Positions 43,042 to 58,000 of a stretch of 64,000 nucleotides of DNA are shown here, piece by piece; the first letter of the stretch is position 1, and every line of letters starts with the position of its first letter. Under the pieces are notes generated by a model that was given only the letters and a program-made list of their open reading frames with translations, did no database searches and was not told where the DNA came from. The DNA comes from G965232465 sp965232465 (GTDB lineage Bacteria > Pseudomonadota > Alphaproteobacteria > JAQWUY01), in NCBI GenBank assembly GCA_965232465.1, contig OZ246977.1:1612001-1676000 (forward strand), read 5' to 3'. A program made the translations under genes and the position numbers.

Positions 43042-46000
43042 CTATGCCGGGGTTTTGTCTTTTGATATACCTTGTTTTACAAAGATTTGTTTAATCGATT
43101 CGTACATATCGTCGGTCATTTCATACAGTGGCAACACCTGTTGTACCCTGATATTGTTTGCCAATAACGCCATATCGTATGTGGTGGCGTATTTCACATT
43201 ATACGCCACGCCCATTTGGGCGGTGGTGAATATGGATTTTTGTTGGGGATGTGTAATGCCCCGCACATGGATACCGTGTAGGTGGGCATATAATCCCCCG
43301 CCATTAAACACACTTGGCAATGCACCGGTGGGGTCAGTTGATTTGCTATCTGTATCCTCATCAGAAACACCCCCTACTCCATCAGCCCCTACAGCCCCGG
43401 TACCAGCAGCACCCGCAACGGTACCAGTCATGAAATTGGTTGCAACAACAACACCAACAGCAACAACAGCTATTCCAGCACCACCGCCACCGCCGCCACC
43501 ACTTCCACCGCCGCCACTTCCACCGCCACTAGAATCCACAGCAGATCCTTGCACAGTGCCTTGTAATCCATTAACAACTGTTCCAGTGGACGCCAATTGC
43601 AATTTGTAATTGCCGATTTTTACCCCAGATTGGGTCGAAGTCAGTACGAATTTATCATTTTGCCCCATATAAACCTTTTTATCCGCACCCGCATCCACAG
43701 TCTTGTATACAAATGCACCGGTTTTTAATTGTAATTTTAAGGGTTGTGATGCCATAGTGCCGCTTAGCCCAGACATACCATCTTTAACAGACACAGGGAC
43801 ATTTTTGGTGCCATCCATATCACGGGTTTCGACGGTTAAATCATTTATATTTACGGTTAAAATCCTTTGGGTAACGGTGGTTTTCTTGCTAGTGTCATAT
43901 ACCAACGCATAATTTTTGTACGCCCCTGTTGTCTTTAATGTTAAGCCCGACAGGGTAACCGCTTTATTGGCACCCACATCCACAGATGCCACTGTTCCGG
44001 TAAGTGCACCACTCATCCCATCCGCTAGCTTCCCATCCGCAGCCATCCAGCCACCATAAGTAGCGGAGCCTACGGTTATCCCCTTCGATCCATCATATTC
44101 ACGGGTTGTGCCGACCGTTGTGGTTACGGTTAATGTGCGTTTGTTAATCGTGCCTTTTAGGTTTTGCACTTTGCCACCACTGGCAATCGTTTGTACCGCC
44201 CCTGTGTTATCTTTAACTTTTAACAGATAGTTATCTTTGCTGGATCCTTGCAATACAATATTGCCCGCTGTGCCAATTTGTAATTGCTTACTATTCCCAG
44301 CGTTTTTATCCGCATAGACAAATGTCCCATTGCCAATTACCAATTTTAACTTGCTATCGTCTTGGACACCATTTACCCCTTGGTCGACCGCTACTACACC
44401 CATATTGCCATTCAGGGCGGATAAACCATCCTTTTTGGTGTCCGTCGACACAGTAACAACCGCATCTGTGGTGCCATCATATTGACGGCTGGTTACAATT
44501 AATTCACTGGCATCGATATATACAGCCCGTTTGTTAATCGTACCTTTTAGGTTTTGGACTTTGACATTTTGGGCAATTGTTTGTACCGCCCCTGTGTTAT
44601 CCTTAACTTTTAACAGATAGTTATCTTTGCTGGACCCTTGCAATACAATATTGCCCGCTGTGCCAATTTGTAATTGCTTACTATTCCCAGCGTTTTTATC
44701 CGTATACACAAATGCCCCATTGCCAATTGCCAATTTTAACTTGCTATCGTCTTTGGCACCGCTTGCCCCTTGGTCGGCGGCTAATACACCTGTATTGCCG
44801 ATAAGGGCGGATAAGCCATCTTTTTTAGTATCCGTCGACACAGTAACAATCGCACCCATCGTGCCATCGTATTCACGGCTGGATACAGTGAGTTCACTGG
44901 CATCGACATATACAATCCGTTTGTTAATCGTGCCTTTTAGGTTTTGGACTTTGATATTTTGGGCAATCGTTTTTGCTGTACCCGTTTCATCCTTAACTTT
45001 TAACAGATAGTTATCTTTGCTGGACCCTTGCAATACAATATTGCCCACTGTGCCAATTTGTAATTGCTTACTATTCCCAGCGTTTTTATTCGCATAGACA
45101 AATGCTCCATTGCCAATTGCCAATTTTAACTTGTTATCGTCTTGGACACCGTTTGCCCCTTGATCCGCCGCTAATACACCTGTATTGCCACTCAGGGCGG
45201 ATAAGCCATCTTTTTTGGTGTCCGTCGATACAGTAACACCCGCACCTGTCGTGCCATCGTATTGCCGTGCGGATATAGTTAGCTCACTGGCATCGATATA
45301 CACAATCCGTTTGCTAATCGCACCTGTTAACCCCTTCACTTTTCCACCATCGGCAAGGATCTTAGCGGTATCGTCTGCTTTATCGGTAAAGTGCAATACA
45401 TAGTTATCTTTGCTGGCACCTGTAAGGGTGATTTTGCTTTTTTGGTCAATGGATACTTGTTTATTGGCATTTACATTGGCATCGGCGAATTTGAATGCCC
45501 CTGCCCCAACCGCACCGCTATTATCAATATTTAAGGTAACTGTATCACTGGCTATCTTACCTGTATTTTTGCTAGTATCAAAGGCAACAAAACCATCTTT
45601 ATTGGTGGCTATATTTACTGTGGCTTTGCTGGTGCCATCATAGCCACGGGCATCAAGGGATAATTCACTGGAGTCAAGTACCAATACCCGGGCGGTTACT
45701 TCACCAACCAAGTTGGCATTGCCTGTGGCAAGTACTTTAACTTCCCCATTGGTGGCAATGGCAGTCCCATCGTGCTTGACAAGTTCATAGTTGCCTGTAT
45801 TGTCCGCCCTACTGGTATCGGATTTTACCAAGGTTAATTTGCTACTATCCCCAAACAATACTTTTTTGTTGCTGCCTTTGTTGGCATTGGCATATTTAAA
45901 TGCCCCAGCAGCGATGTTTAATTTGATATTATCCCCTTTAAGTGCTTGACCTGTTACACGAGTGGTGCCATCGTCCATATTAAACCCAACGCCAGCGGAT

Positions 46001-49000
46001 TTTAACACCACATCAGCGGTTACAGTTTTATCGTAAATCTGTTTACCTGCCACACTGTTCGCACCTTTAATCTGGAAATCATCCGCTTTTAGGTATAATT
46101 TGCGTTTGGCAATCGTGCCTTTTAGGTTTTGGACTTTGATATTTTGGGCAATCGTTTTTGCTGTACCTGTTTCGTCCTTAACCTTTAAATCATAATTTCC
46201 TGCACTGGACCCTTGCAATACAATATTGCCCACTGTGCCAATTTGTAATTGCTTGTTTGCCCCGGCGTTCTTATTCGCATAGACAAATGCCCCATTGCCA
46301 ATTGCCAATTTTAACTTGCTATCGTCTTGGACACCATTTGCCCCTTGGTCCGCCGCTAATACACCTGTACTGCCACTAACAGCCGATAAGCCATCTTTTT
46401 TGGTGTCCGTCGATACAGTAACAACCGCACCCATCGTGCCGTCATATTCACGGCTGGATACAGTTAGCTCACCAGCATCGATATATACAATCCGTTTGTC
46501 AATCGTGCCTTTTAGGTTTTGGACTTTGCCACCACTGGCAATCGTTTGTACCGCCGCTGTTTCGTCCTTAATTTTTAACAGATAGTTATCTTTGCTGGAT
46601 CCTTGCAATACAATATTGCCCGCTGTGCCAATTTGTAATTGCTTACTATTCCCAGCGTTCTTATCCGCATAGACAAATGCCCCATTGCCAATTGCCAATT
46701 TTAACTTGTTATCGTCTTGGACACCGCTTGCCCCTTGGTCGATGTCTAATACACCTGTATTACCATTCAGGGCGGATAAACCATCTTTTTTAGTGTCCGT
46801 CGATACGATAACACCCGCACTTGTCGTGCCATCGTATTGCCGGGCGGTTACATTTAATTCACTGGCATCGATATATACAATCCGTTTGCTAATCGCACCT
46901 GTTAAGCCCTTCACTTTTCCACCATCGGCAAGGAGCTTATCGGTGTTGTCTGCTTTATCGGTAAAATGCAATACATAGTTATCTTTGTCAGTACCCCCTA
47001 AGGTAATTTTGCTTTTTTGGTCAATCGATATTTGTTTGGTGTTGCCAGCGTTTTTGTCGGAAAATTTAAACGCCCCTGCCCCAACTGCACCGCTATTGTC
47101 AATAGATAAAGTAACCGTATCCCCATCGATTTTACCCGTACCTTTGCCCGTATCAAGGGCAACAAAACCATCTTGGTTAGTTTTTAGTTTCACCGTAGCT
47201 TTGGTCGTACCATCATAAACACGGGTACTTACATCGAGTTCGCTGGCATCGAGTACCAATACCCGTTTGGTAATGGCGGTTTTCTGGGTGGTGTCATATG
47301 CCAATACATAATTCTTGTACGCACCTGTTGTCTTTAATGTTAAGCCCGATAAGGTAACCGCTTTATGCGTACCCACAGACCCATCCGTCACAGACCCTGT
47401 AAGCGTACCCGTCATAGCATCCGCCAAGCTAGGTTGTGTACCATCCACAGCCAACCAACCCCTATAACTACCATTGCCAACAGTTACCACCTTCGAACCA
47501 TCGTAAACACGGGAGGCACCGACTGTTCCAGTTACTGTTAATGTGCGTTTACTAATCGCACCTGTTAAACCCTTCACCTGTCCATTGTCGGCAAGGACTT
47601 TGGCGGTGTCGTCTGTTTTATCTGTAAAGTATAATACATAGTTATCTTTGTCAGTACCCATTAAGGTAATTTTGCTTTTTTGGTCAATCGATATTTGTTT
47701 GGTGGTGCCAGCGTCTTTGTCGGCGAATTTAAACGCCCCTGCCCCAACCGCACCGCTATTATCGATAGTTAGGGTAACCGCATCGCTGGCTATCTTACCT
47801 GTATTTTTGCTAGTATCCAAGGCAACAAAACCATCTTTGTTAGTTTTTAGTTTCACTGTGGCTTTGGTCGTACCATCATAAACACGGGTACTTACATCGA
47901 GTTCGCTGGCATCGAGTACCAATACCCGTTTGGTAATGGCGGTTTTCTGGGTGGTGTCATATGCCAATACATAATTCTTATACGCACCTGTTGTCTTTAA
48001 TGTTAAGCCCGATAAGGTAACCGCTTTATGCGTACCCACAGACCCATCCGTCACAGACCCTGTAAGCGTACCCGTCATAGCATCCGCCAAACTAGGTTGT
48101 GTACCATCCACAGCCAACCAACCCCTATAACTACCATTGCCAACAGTTACCACCTTCGAACCATTGTAAACACGGGAAGCACCAACTGTTCCAGTTACTG
48201 TTAATGTGCGTTTGCTAATCGCACCTGTTAAGCCCTTCACCTGTCCATTGTCGGCAAGGATTTTGGCGGTGTCGTCTGCACCATCGGTAAAGTACAATAC
48301 ATAGTTATCTTTGTCAGTACCCGTTAAAGTAATTTTGCTTTTTTGGTCAATCGATATGGGTTTGGTGGTGCCAGCGTTTTTGTCGGCAAATTTAAACGCC
48401 CCTGCCCCAACTGCACCGCTATTATCAATAGATAAAGTAACCGCATCGCTGGCTATCTTACCTGTATTTTTGCTAGTATCCAAGGCAACAAAACCATCTT
48501 TGTTGGTGGCTATGTTTACCGTGGCTTTGGTCGTACCATCATAAACACGGGTACTTACATCGAGTTCGCTGGCATCGAGTACCAATACCCGTTTGGTAAT
48601 GGCGATTTTCTGGGTGGTGTCATATGCCAATACATAATTCTTGTATACCCCTGTGTTGCTTAATGTTAAGCCCGATAAGGTAACCGCTTTATGCGTACCC
48701 ACAGACCCATCCGTCACAGACCCTGTAAGCGTACCCGTCATAGCATCCGCCAAACTAGGTTGTGTACCATCCACAGCCAACCAACCACTGTACCTACCAT
48801 TGCTAACAGTTACCACCTTCGAACCATTGTAAACACGGGAGGCACCGACTGTTCCAGTTACTATTAATGTGTGTTTGCTAATCGTACCTGTTAAGCCCTT
48901 CACTTGCCCACCATCGGCAAGGAGCTTATCGGTGTTGTCTGCTTTATCCGTAAAGTGCAATACATAGTTATCTTTGCTGGCACCTGTAAGGGTGATTTTG

Positions 49001-52000
49001 CTTTTTTGATCAATCGATACTTGTTTGCTGTTGCCAGCGTTTTTGTCGGCAAATTTAAACGCCCCTGCCCCAACCGCACCGCTATTATCAATAGATAAAG
49101 TAACCGCATCGCTGGCTATCTTACCCGTACCTTTGCCCGTATCAAGGGCAACAAAACCATCTTTGTTAGTTTTTAATTTCACTGTCGCTTTGGTCGTACC
49201 GTCATAGGCATGGGTACTTACATCGAGTTCGCTGGCATCAAGTACCAATACCCGGGCGGTTACTTCACCGACTAAGGTGGCATTGCCTGCCGCAAGTACT
49301 TTAACTTCCCCATTGTTGGCAATGGCAGTGCCATCGTGCTTTACAAGTTCATAGTTGCCCGTATTATCCGCACCACTGGTATCGGATTTTACCAAGGTTA
49401 ATTTGCTACTATCCCCAGTAAACAATACTTTTTTGTTGCTGCCTTTGTTGGCGTTGGCATATTTAAACGCCCCATCAGCGATGTTTAATTTAATGTTATC
49501 GCCTTTAAGTGCTTTACCCGCTTCACGGGTGGTGCCACCGTCGACATTAAACCCAACGCCAGCGGATTTTAACACCACATCGGCGGTTACAGTTTTATCA
49601 TAAATCTGTTTGCCCACAACACTGTTGGCACCTTTAATCTGGAAATCATCCGCTTTTAGGTACAATTTGCGTTTGCTAATCGTGCCTTTTAGGTTTTGGA
49701 CTTTAATATCTTGGGCAATCGTTTTTGCTGTACCCGTTTTATCCTTAACTTTTAACAGATAGTTATCTTTGCTGGACCCTTGCAATACAATATTAGCCCC
49801 TGTGCCAATTTGTAATTGCTTGTTTGCCCCAGCGTTCTTATCCGCATAGACAAATGCCCCATTGCCCATTGCCAATTTTAACTTGCTATCGTCTTGAACA
49901 CCATTTGCCCCTTGATCGACCGTTACTACACCTGTACTGCCATCAAGGGCGGACAAGCCATCTTTTTTGGTATCCGTCGATACAGTAACAACCGCACCCG
50001 TCGTGCCATCATATTCACGGCTGGATACAGTTAATTCACTGGCATCGATATATACAATCCGTTTGCTAATCGTGCCTTTTAGGTTTTGGACTTTGCCACC
50101 ACTGGCAATCGTTTGTACCGCCCCTGTTTCGTCCTTAATTTTTAACAGATAGTTATCTTTGCTGGTTCCTTGCAATACAATATTGCCCGCTGTGCCAATT
50201 TGTAATTGCTTGTTTGCCCCAGCATTTTTATTTGCATAGACAAATGCCCCATTGCCAATTGACAATTTTAATTTGTTATCGTCTTGGACACCGCTTGCCC
50301 CTTGGTCGACGGCTAATACACCTGTATTGCCACTAAGTGCGGATAAACCATCCTTTTTGGTGTCCGTCGATACAGTAACAACCGCACCCGTTGTACCATC
50401 GTATTGCCGTGCGGATATAGTTAGCTCACTGGCGTCGATATATACAACCCGTTTGCTAATCGTACCTTTTAGGTTTTGGACTTTGACATTTTGGGCAATT
50501 GTTTTTTCTGTACCTGTTTCGTCCTTAACTTTTAACAGATAGTTATCTTTGCTGGACCCTTGCAAGACAATATTGCCCACTGTGCCAATTTGTAATTGTT
50601 TGTTTGCCCCGGCGTTTTTATCTGCATAGACAAATGCCCCATTGCCAATTGCCAATTTTAACTTGTTATCGTTTTGGACACCGCTTGCCCCTTGGTCAAC
50701 CGTTACTACACCTGTATTGCCACTAACAGCGGATAAGCCATCTTTTTTGGTATCCGTCGATACAGTAACAACCGCACCCGTTGTACCATCATATTCACGG
50801 CTGGATACAGTTAGCTCACCGGCATCGATATATACAATCCGTTTGTCAATCGTGCCTTTTAGGTTTTGGACTTTGCCACCACTGGCAATCGTTTGTACCG
50901 CCCCTGTTTCATCCTTAACTTGTAACAGATAGTTATCTTTGCTGGACCCTTGCAATTTAATATTACCCACTGTGCCAATTTGTAATTGCTTATTGTTCCC
51001 AGCGTTTTTATCCGCATAGACAAATGCCCCATTGCCAATTGACAATTTTAACTTGTTATCGTTTTGGACACCATTTGCCCCTTGATCCGCCGCTACTACA
51101 CCTGTACTGCCATCAAGAGCGGATAAGCCATCTTTTTTGGTGTCCGTCGATACGGTAACAACTGCACCCGTTGTACCATCGTATTGCCGTGCGGATATAG
51201 TTAGCTCACTGGCGTCGATATATACAACCCGTTTGCTAATCGTACCTTTTAGGTTTTGGACTTTGACATTTTGGGCAATTGTTTTTTCTGTACCTGTTTC
51301 GTCCTTAACTTTTAATACATAGTTATCTTTGCTAGACCCTTGCAAGACAATATTGCCCACTGTGCCAATTTGTAATTGTTTGTTTGCCCCGGCGTTTTTA
51401 TCCGCATAGACAAATGCCCCATTGCCAATTGACAATTTTAACTTGTTATCGTCTTGAACACCGCTTGACCCTTGGTCAACCGTTACTACACCTGTATTGC
51501 CACTAACAGCGGATAAGCCATCTTTTTTGGTATCCGTCGATACAGTAACAACCGCACCCGTTGTACCATCATATTCACGGCTGGATATAGTTAGTTCACT
51601 GGCATCGATATATACAATCCGTTTGCTAATCGTGCCTTTTAGGTTTTGTACTTTGCCACCACTGGCAATCGTTTGTACCGTCCCCGTATTATTCTTAACT
51701 TTTAACAGATAGTTATCCTTGCTGGATCCTTGCAAGACAATATTACCGGCTGTGCCAATTTGTAATTGCTTACTATTCCCAGCGTTTTTATCCGCATAGA
51801 CAAATGCCCCATTGCCAATTGCCAATTTTAACTTGCTATTGTCTTGGACACCGCCTGCTTTTTGGTCGGCGGCTAATACACCTGTATTACCATTAAGGGC
51901 GGACAAGCCATCTTTTTTAGTATCCGTCGATACGGTAACAACCGCACCTGTCGTGCCGTCATAGGCACGGCTGGTTACAGTTAGTTCACTGGCATCGATA

Positions 52001-55000
52001 TATACAATTCGTTTGCTTATCGTGCCGGTTAAACCCTTCACTTGTCCACCATCGGCAAGGGCTTTGGCGGTGTCGTCTGTTTTATCGGTAAAGTGCAATA
52101 CATAGTTATCTTTGTCAGTACCCGTTAAAGTAATTTTGCTTTTTTGGTCAATGGATACTTGTTTGTTGGCACCCGCATTGGTATTGGCAAATTTAAACGC
52201 CCCAGCCCCAACCGCACCGCTATTATCAATATTTAGGGTAACTGTATCCCCATTGATTTTACCCATACCTTTGCCTGTATCAAGGGCAACAAAACCATCT
52301 TTGTTGGTGGCTATTTTTACTGTGGCTTTGGCTGTGCCATCATAGCCACGGGCATCAAGGGATAATTCGCTGGAATCAAGAACCAATACCCGGGCGGTTA
52401 CTTCACCGACCAAGTTGGCATTGCCTGACGCAAGCACTTTAACTTCCGCATTGTTGGCAATGGCGGTGCCATCGTGCTTTACAAGTTCATAGTTGCCCGT
52501 ATTGTCCGCCCCAGCAGTATCGTCTTTTACTAAGGTTAATTTGCTACTATCCCCAGTAAACAATACTTTTTTGTTGCTGCCTTTGTTGGCAGTGGCATAT
52601 TTAAACGCCCCAGCAGCGATGTTTAGTTTGATGTTATCCCCTTTTATCGCTTTGCCCGCTTCACGGGTGGTGCCATCGTCGATATTAAACCCAACACCAG
52701 CGGATTTTAACACCACATCCGCAGTTACAGTTTTATCATAAATCTGTTTGCCCACAACGCTGTTGGCATCTTTAATTTGGAAATCATCGGCTTTTAGGTA
52801 TAGTTTGCGTTTGCTAATCGTGCCCTTTAAGTCTTTTACTTTGGTATTTTGGGCAAGTGTTTGTACCGCCCCTGATTGATCCTTAACTTTTAACAGATAA
52901 TTATCTTTGCTGGATCCTTGCAATACAATATTAGCCACTGTGCCAATTTGTAATTGCTTACTATTCCCAGCGTTTTTATCCGCATAGACAAATGCCCCAT
53001 TGCCAATTGCCAATTTTAACTTGTTATCGTTTTGGACACCATTTGCCCCTTGGTCCGCCGCTAATACACCTGTATTGCCATCAAGAGCGGATAAACCATC
53101 CTTTTTAGTGTCCGTTGATACGGTAACAACCGCACCTGTGGTACCATCATATTGCCGGGCGGATATGGTTAGCTCACTGGCGTCGATATATACAATCCGT
53201 TTGCTGATCGCACCTGTTAAGCCCTTCACTTGTCCACCATCGGCAAGGGCTTTGGCGGTGTCGTCTGTTTTATCGGTAAAGTGCAATACATAGTTATCTT
53301 TGTCAGTACCCGTTAAAGTAATTTTGCTTTTTTGGTCAATGGATACTTGTTTATTGGCGTTCACATTGGCATCGGCGAATTTAAATGCCCCTGCCCCAAC
53401 CGCACCGCTATTATCAATATTTAGGGTAACTGTATCGCTGGCTATCTTACCTGTGCCTTTGCCTGTATCAAGGGCAACAAAACCATCTTTGTTGGTGGCT
53501 ATTTTTACTGTGGCTTTGGCTGTGCCATCATAGCCACGGGCATCAAGGGATAATTCGCTGGAATCAAGAACCAATACCCGGGCGGTTACTTCACCGACCA
53601 AGTTGGCATTGCCTGACGCAAGCACTTTAACTTCCGCATTGTTGGCAATGGCGGTGCCATCGTGCTTTACAAGTTCATAGTTGCCCGTATTGTCCGCACC
53701 ACTGGTATCGGATTTTACCAAAGTTAATTTGCTACTATCCCCACTAAACAATACTTTTTTGTTCGCCCCTTTGTTGGCATTGGCATATTTAAACGCCCCA
53801 GCAGCGATGTTTAGTTTGATGTTATCCCCTTTAATCGCTTTGCCCGCTTCACGGGTGGTGCCATCGTCGATATTAAACCCAACGCCAGCGGATTTTAACA
53901 CCACATCCGCAGTTACAGTTTTATCATAAATCTGTTTGCCCACAACACTGTTGGCACCTTTAATCTGGAAATCATCCGCTTTTAGGTATAATTTGCGTTT
54001 GCTAATCGTGCCCTTTAAGTCTTTTACTTTGGTATTTTGGGCAAGTGTTTGTACCGCCCCTGATTGATCCTTAACTTTTAACAGATAATTATCTTTGCTG
54101 GATCCTTGCAATACAATATTAGCCACTGTGCCAATTTGTAACTGTTTGTTTGCCCCGGCGTTCTTATCCGCATACACAAATGCCCCATTGCCAATTGCCA
54201 ATTTTAACTTGTTATCGTTTTGGACACCATTTGCCCCTTGGTCCGCCGCTAATACACCTGTATTGCCATCAAGAGCGGATAAACCATCCTTTTTAGTGTC
54301 CGTTGATACGGTAACACCCGCACTTGTCGTGCCATCGTATTGCCGGGCGGTTACATTTAATTCACTGGCATCGATATATACAATCCGTTTGCTAATCGCA
54401 CCTGTTAAGCCCTTCACTTTTCCACCATCGGCAAGGAGCTTATCGGTGTTGTCTGCTTTATCGGTAAAATGCAATACATAGTTATCTTTGTCAGTACCCC
54501 CTAAGGTAATTTTGCTTTTTTGGTCAATCGATATTTGTTTGGTGTTGCCAGCGTTTTTGTCGGAAAATTTAAACGCCCCTGCCCCAACTGCACCGCTATT
54601 GTCAATAGATAAAGTAACCGTATCCCCATCGATTTTACCCGTACCTTTGCCCGTATCAAGGGCAACAAAACCATCTTTGTTAGTTTTTAATTTCACTGTC
54701 GCTTTGGTCTTACCATCATAAACACGGGTACTTATATCGAGTTCGCTGGCATCAAGCACCAATACACGGGCGGTTACTTCACCGACCAAGTTGGCATTGC
54801 CTGCGGCAAGTACTTTAACTTCCGCATTGTCGGCAATGGCGGTGCCATCATGCTGTACAAGTTCATAGTTGCCCGTATTATCCGCACCACTGGTATCGGA
54901 TTTTACCAAGGTTAATTTGCCAGCAGTCCCAGTAAACAATACTTTTTTGTTGGTGCCTTTGTTGGCAGTTGCATATTTAAACGCCCCAGCAGCGATGTTT

Positions 55001-58000
55001 AGTTTGATGTTATCCCCTTTTATCGCTTTGCCCGCTTCACGGGTGGTGCCATCGTCGATATTAAACCCAACGCCAGCGGATTTTAATACCACATCAGCGG
55101 TTACATCTTTATCATAAATCTGTTTGCCCACAGCACTGTTGGCACCCTTAATCTGGAAATCGTCCGCTTTTAGGTATAATTTGCGTTTGTTAATCGTGCC
55201 TTGTAGGTTTTGGACTTTGACATTTTGGGCAATCGTTTTTGCTGTACCCGTTTCATCCTTAACTTGCAACAGATAGTTATCTTTGCTGGATCCTTGCAAT
55301 TTAATATTACCCACTGTGCCAATTTGTAATTGCTTACTATTCCCAGCGTTTTTATCCGCATAGACAAATGCCCCATTGCCAATTGCCAATTTTAACTTGC
55401 TATCGTCTTGGACACCGTTTGCCCCTTGATCCGCCGCTAATACACCTGTACTGCCACTAACAGCCGATAAGCCATCTTTTTTGGTATCCGTCGATACGGT
55501 AACAACCGCACCCGTCGTACCGTTATATTCACGGCTGGATACAGTTAGCTCACCAGCATCGATATATACAATCCGTTTGGTAATGACAGTTTTCTTGGTG
55601 GTATCGTATGCCAATACATAATTCTTGTACGCACCCGTTGTCTTTAATGTTAAACCCGATAAGGTAACCGCTTTATTCGTACCCACAGACCCAGACGCCA
55701 CAGACCCAGTAAGCGTACCCGTCATAGCATCCGCCAAGCTAGGTTGTGTACCATCCGCAGCCAACCAACCGCTGTAACTACCATTGCTAACCGTTACCGC
55801 CTTCGAACCATCGTAAACACGGGAGGCAACTGTTCCCGTTACTGTCAATGTGCGTTTGCTAATCGCACCTGTTAAGCCCTTCACTTGTCCGCCGTCAGCA
55901 AGGGCTTTGGCGGTGTCGTCTGTTTTATCTGTAAAGTATAATACATAGTTATCTTTGTCAGTACCCGTTAAAGTAATTTTGCTTTTTTGGTCAATCGATA
56001 TGGGTTTGGTGGTGCCAGCGTCTTTGTCGGCGAATTTAAATGCCCCTGCCCCAACCGCACCGCTATTGTCAATAGATAAAGTAACTGTATCCCCATTGAT
56101 TTTACCCGTACCTTTGCCCGTATCCAAGGCAACAAAACCATCTTTGTTGGTGGCTATATTTACTGTGGCTTTCGTCGTACCCTCATATTGACGGGCACTT
56201 ACAGCCAATTCGCTGGCATCAAGCACCAATACACGGGCGGTTACTTCACCGACCAAGTTGGCATTGCCTGTGGCAAGTACTTTAACTTCCGCATTGTTGG
56301 CAATGGCATTACCATTGTACTGTACAAGTTCATAGTTGCCTGTATTATCCACACCACTGGTATCGGCTTTTACTAAGGTTAATTTGCCAGCAGTCCCAGT
56401 AAACAATACTTTTTTATTGGTGCCTTTGTTGGCATTGGCATATTTAAACGCCCCAGCAGCGATGTTTAGTTTGATGTTATCCCCTTTAATCGCTTTGCCC
56501 GCTTCACGGGTGGTGCCATCGTCGATATTAAACCCAACGCCAGCGGATTTTAACACCACATCGGCGATTACATCTTTATCATAAATCTGTTTGCCCACAG
56601 CACTGTTGGCACCCTTAATCTGGAAATCATCCGCTTTTAGGTATAATTTGCGTTTGCTAATCGTGCCTTTTAGGTTTTGGACTTTAATATCTTGGGCAAT
56701 CGTTTTTTCTGTACCTATTTCGTCCTTAATTTTTAACAGATAGTTATCTTTGCTGGACCCTTGCAATACAATATCGCCCACTGTGCCAATTTGTAATTGT
56801 TTGTTTGCCCCGGCGTTCTTATCCGCATACACAAATGCCCCATTGCCAATTGACAATTTTAACTTGTTATCGTCTTGAACACCATTTGCCCCTTGATCCG
56901 CCGCTACTACACCCGTATTACCATCAAGGGCGGACAAGCCATCTTTTTTGGTATCCGTCGATACAGTAACAACCGCACCCGTTGTGCCATCGTACTGACG
57001 GGCGGATATGGTTAGCTCACTGGCATCGATATATACAATTCGTTTGCTTATCGTGCCGGTTAAACCCTTCACTTTTCCACCATCAGCAAGGGCTTTGGCG
57101 GTGTCGTCTGTTTTATCGGTAAAGTGCAATACATAGTTATCTTTGTCAGTACCCGTCAGGGTGATTTTACTTTTTTGATCAATCGATACTTGTTTATTGG
57201 CGTTCACATTGGCATCGGCGAATTTAAATGCCCCTGCCCCAACTGCACCGCTATTATCGATATTCAAGCTAACCGTATCCCCACTGATTTTACCTGTATT
57301 TTTGCTCGTATCCAAGTCAACAAAACCATCTTTGTTGTTGATTATGTTTACTGTGGCTTTTGCTGTATTATCATAGGCACGGGTACTTACATCGAGTTCG
57401 TTGGCGTCAAGCACCAATACCCGTTCGGTAATGTCGATTTTATTGGGGGTGTCCGATATCAATATATAATTAGACGCAACACCCTTTTGCTTTAATGTTA
57501 AGCCCTGCAGGTGAACCACTTTATTCTTACCCACATTCCCATTTTGCACTATCCCATATAAAGTACCATCCATAATCTTTCCCGGGTAATCATCTCCCGG
57601 AGAACCATCCGAATCCAGCCACCCCATATAGGTTATGTCGCTAACCTTTATAACATTCGTTCCATCATAAACACGGTTTGCCGCTGTTGCGGATACAGTT
57701 AAATGGCGTTTGGTAATCGTGCCTTTTAGGTTTTCGACTTTGATATTTTTGGCAAGATCTTGTTCTTTACCTTTTTCGTCCTTAACTTTTAACACATAGT
57801 TATCTTTGCTGGACCCTTGCAATACAATATTGCCCGCCGTGCCAATTTGTAATTGCTTACCGTTTGAGCCTGATGAAAAAACATGCTTATCCGCATAGAC
57901 AAATGCCCCAGCGTCAATTTTCAATTTTAACTTGGTATCGTCTTTGGCACCGCTTGCCCCTTGGTCGGCGGGTACCACACCCGTATTGCCAGTAGCGGCG

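Noticed and set aside
42938..43609. 223-codon plus-strand open frame with proline-rich stretch
   Set aside because: The proline-rich part is the antisense of the Ser/Gly linker of the adhesin; the frame also crosses its terminator.
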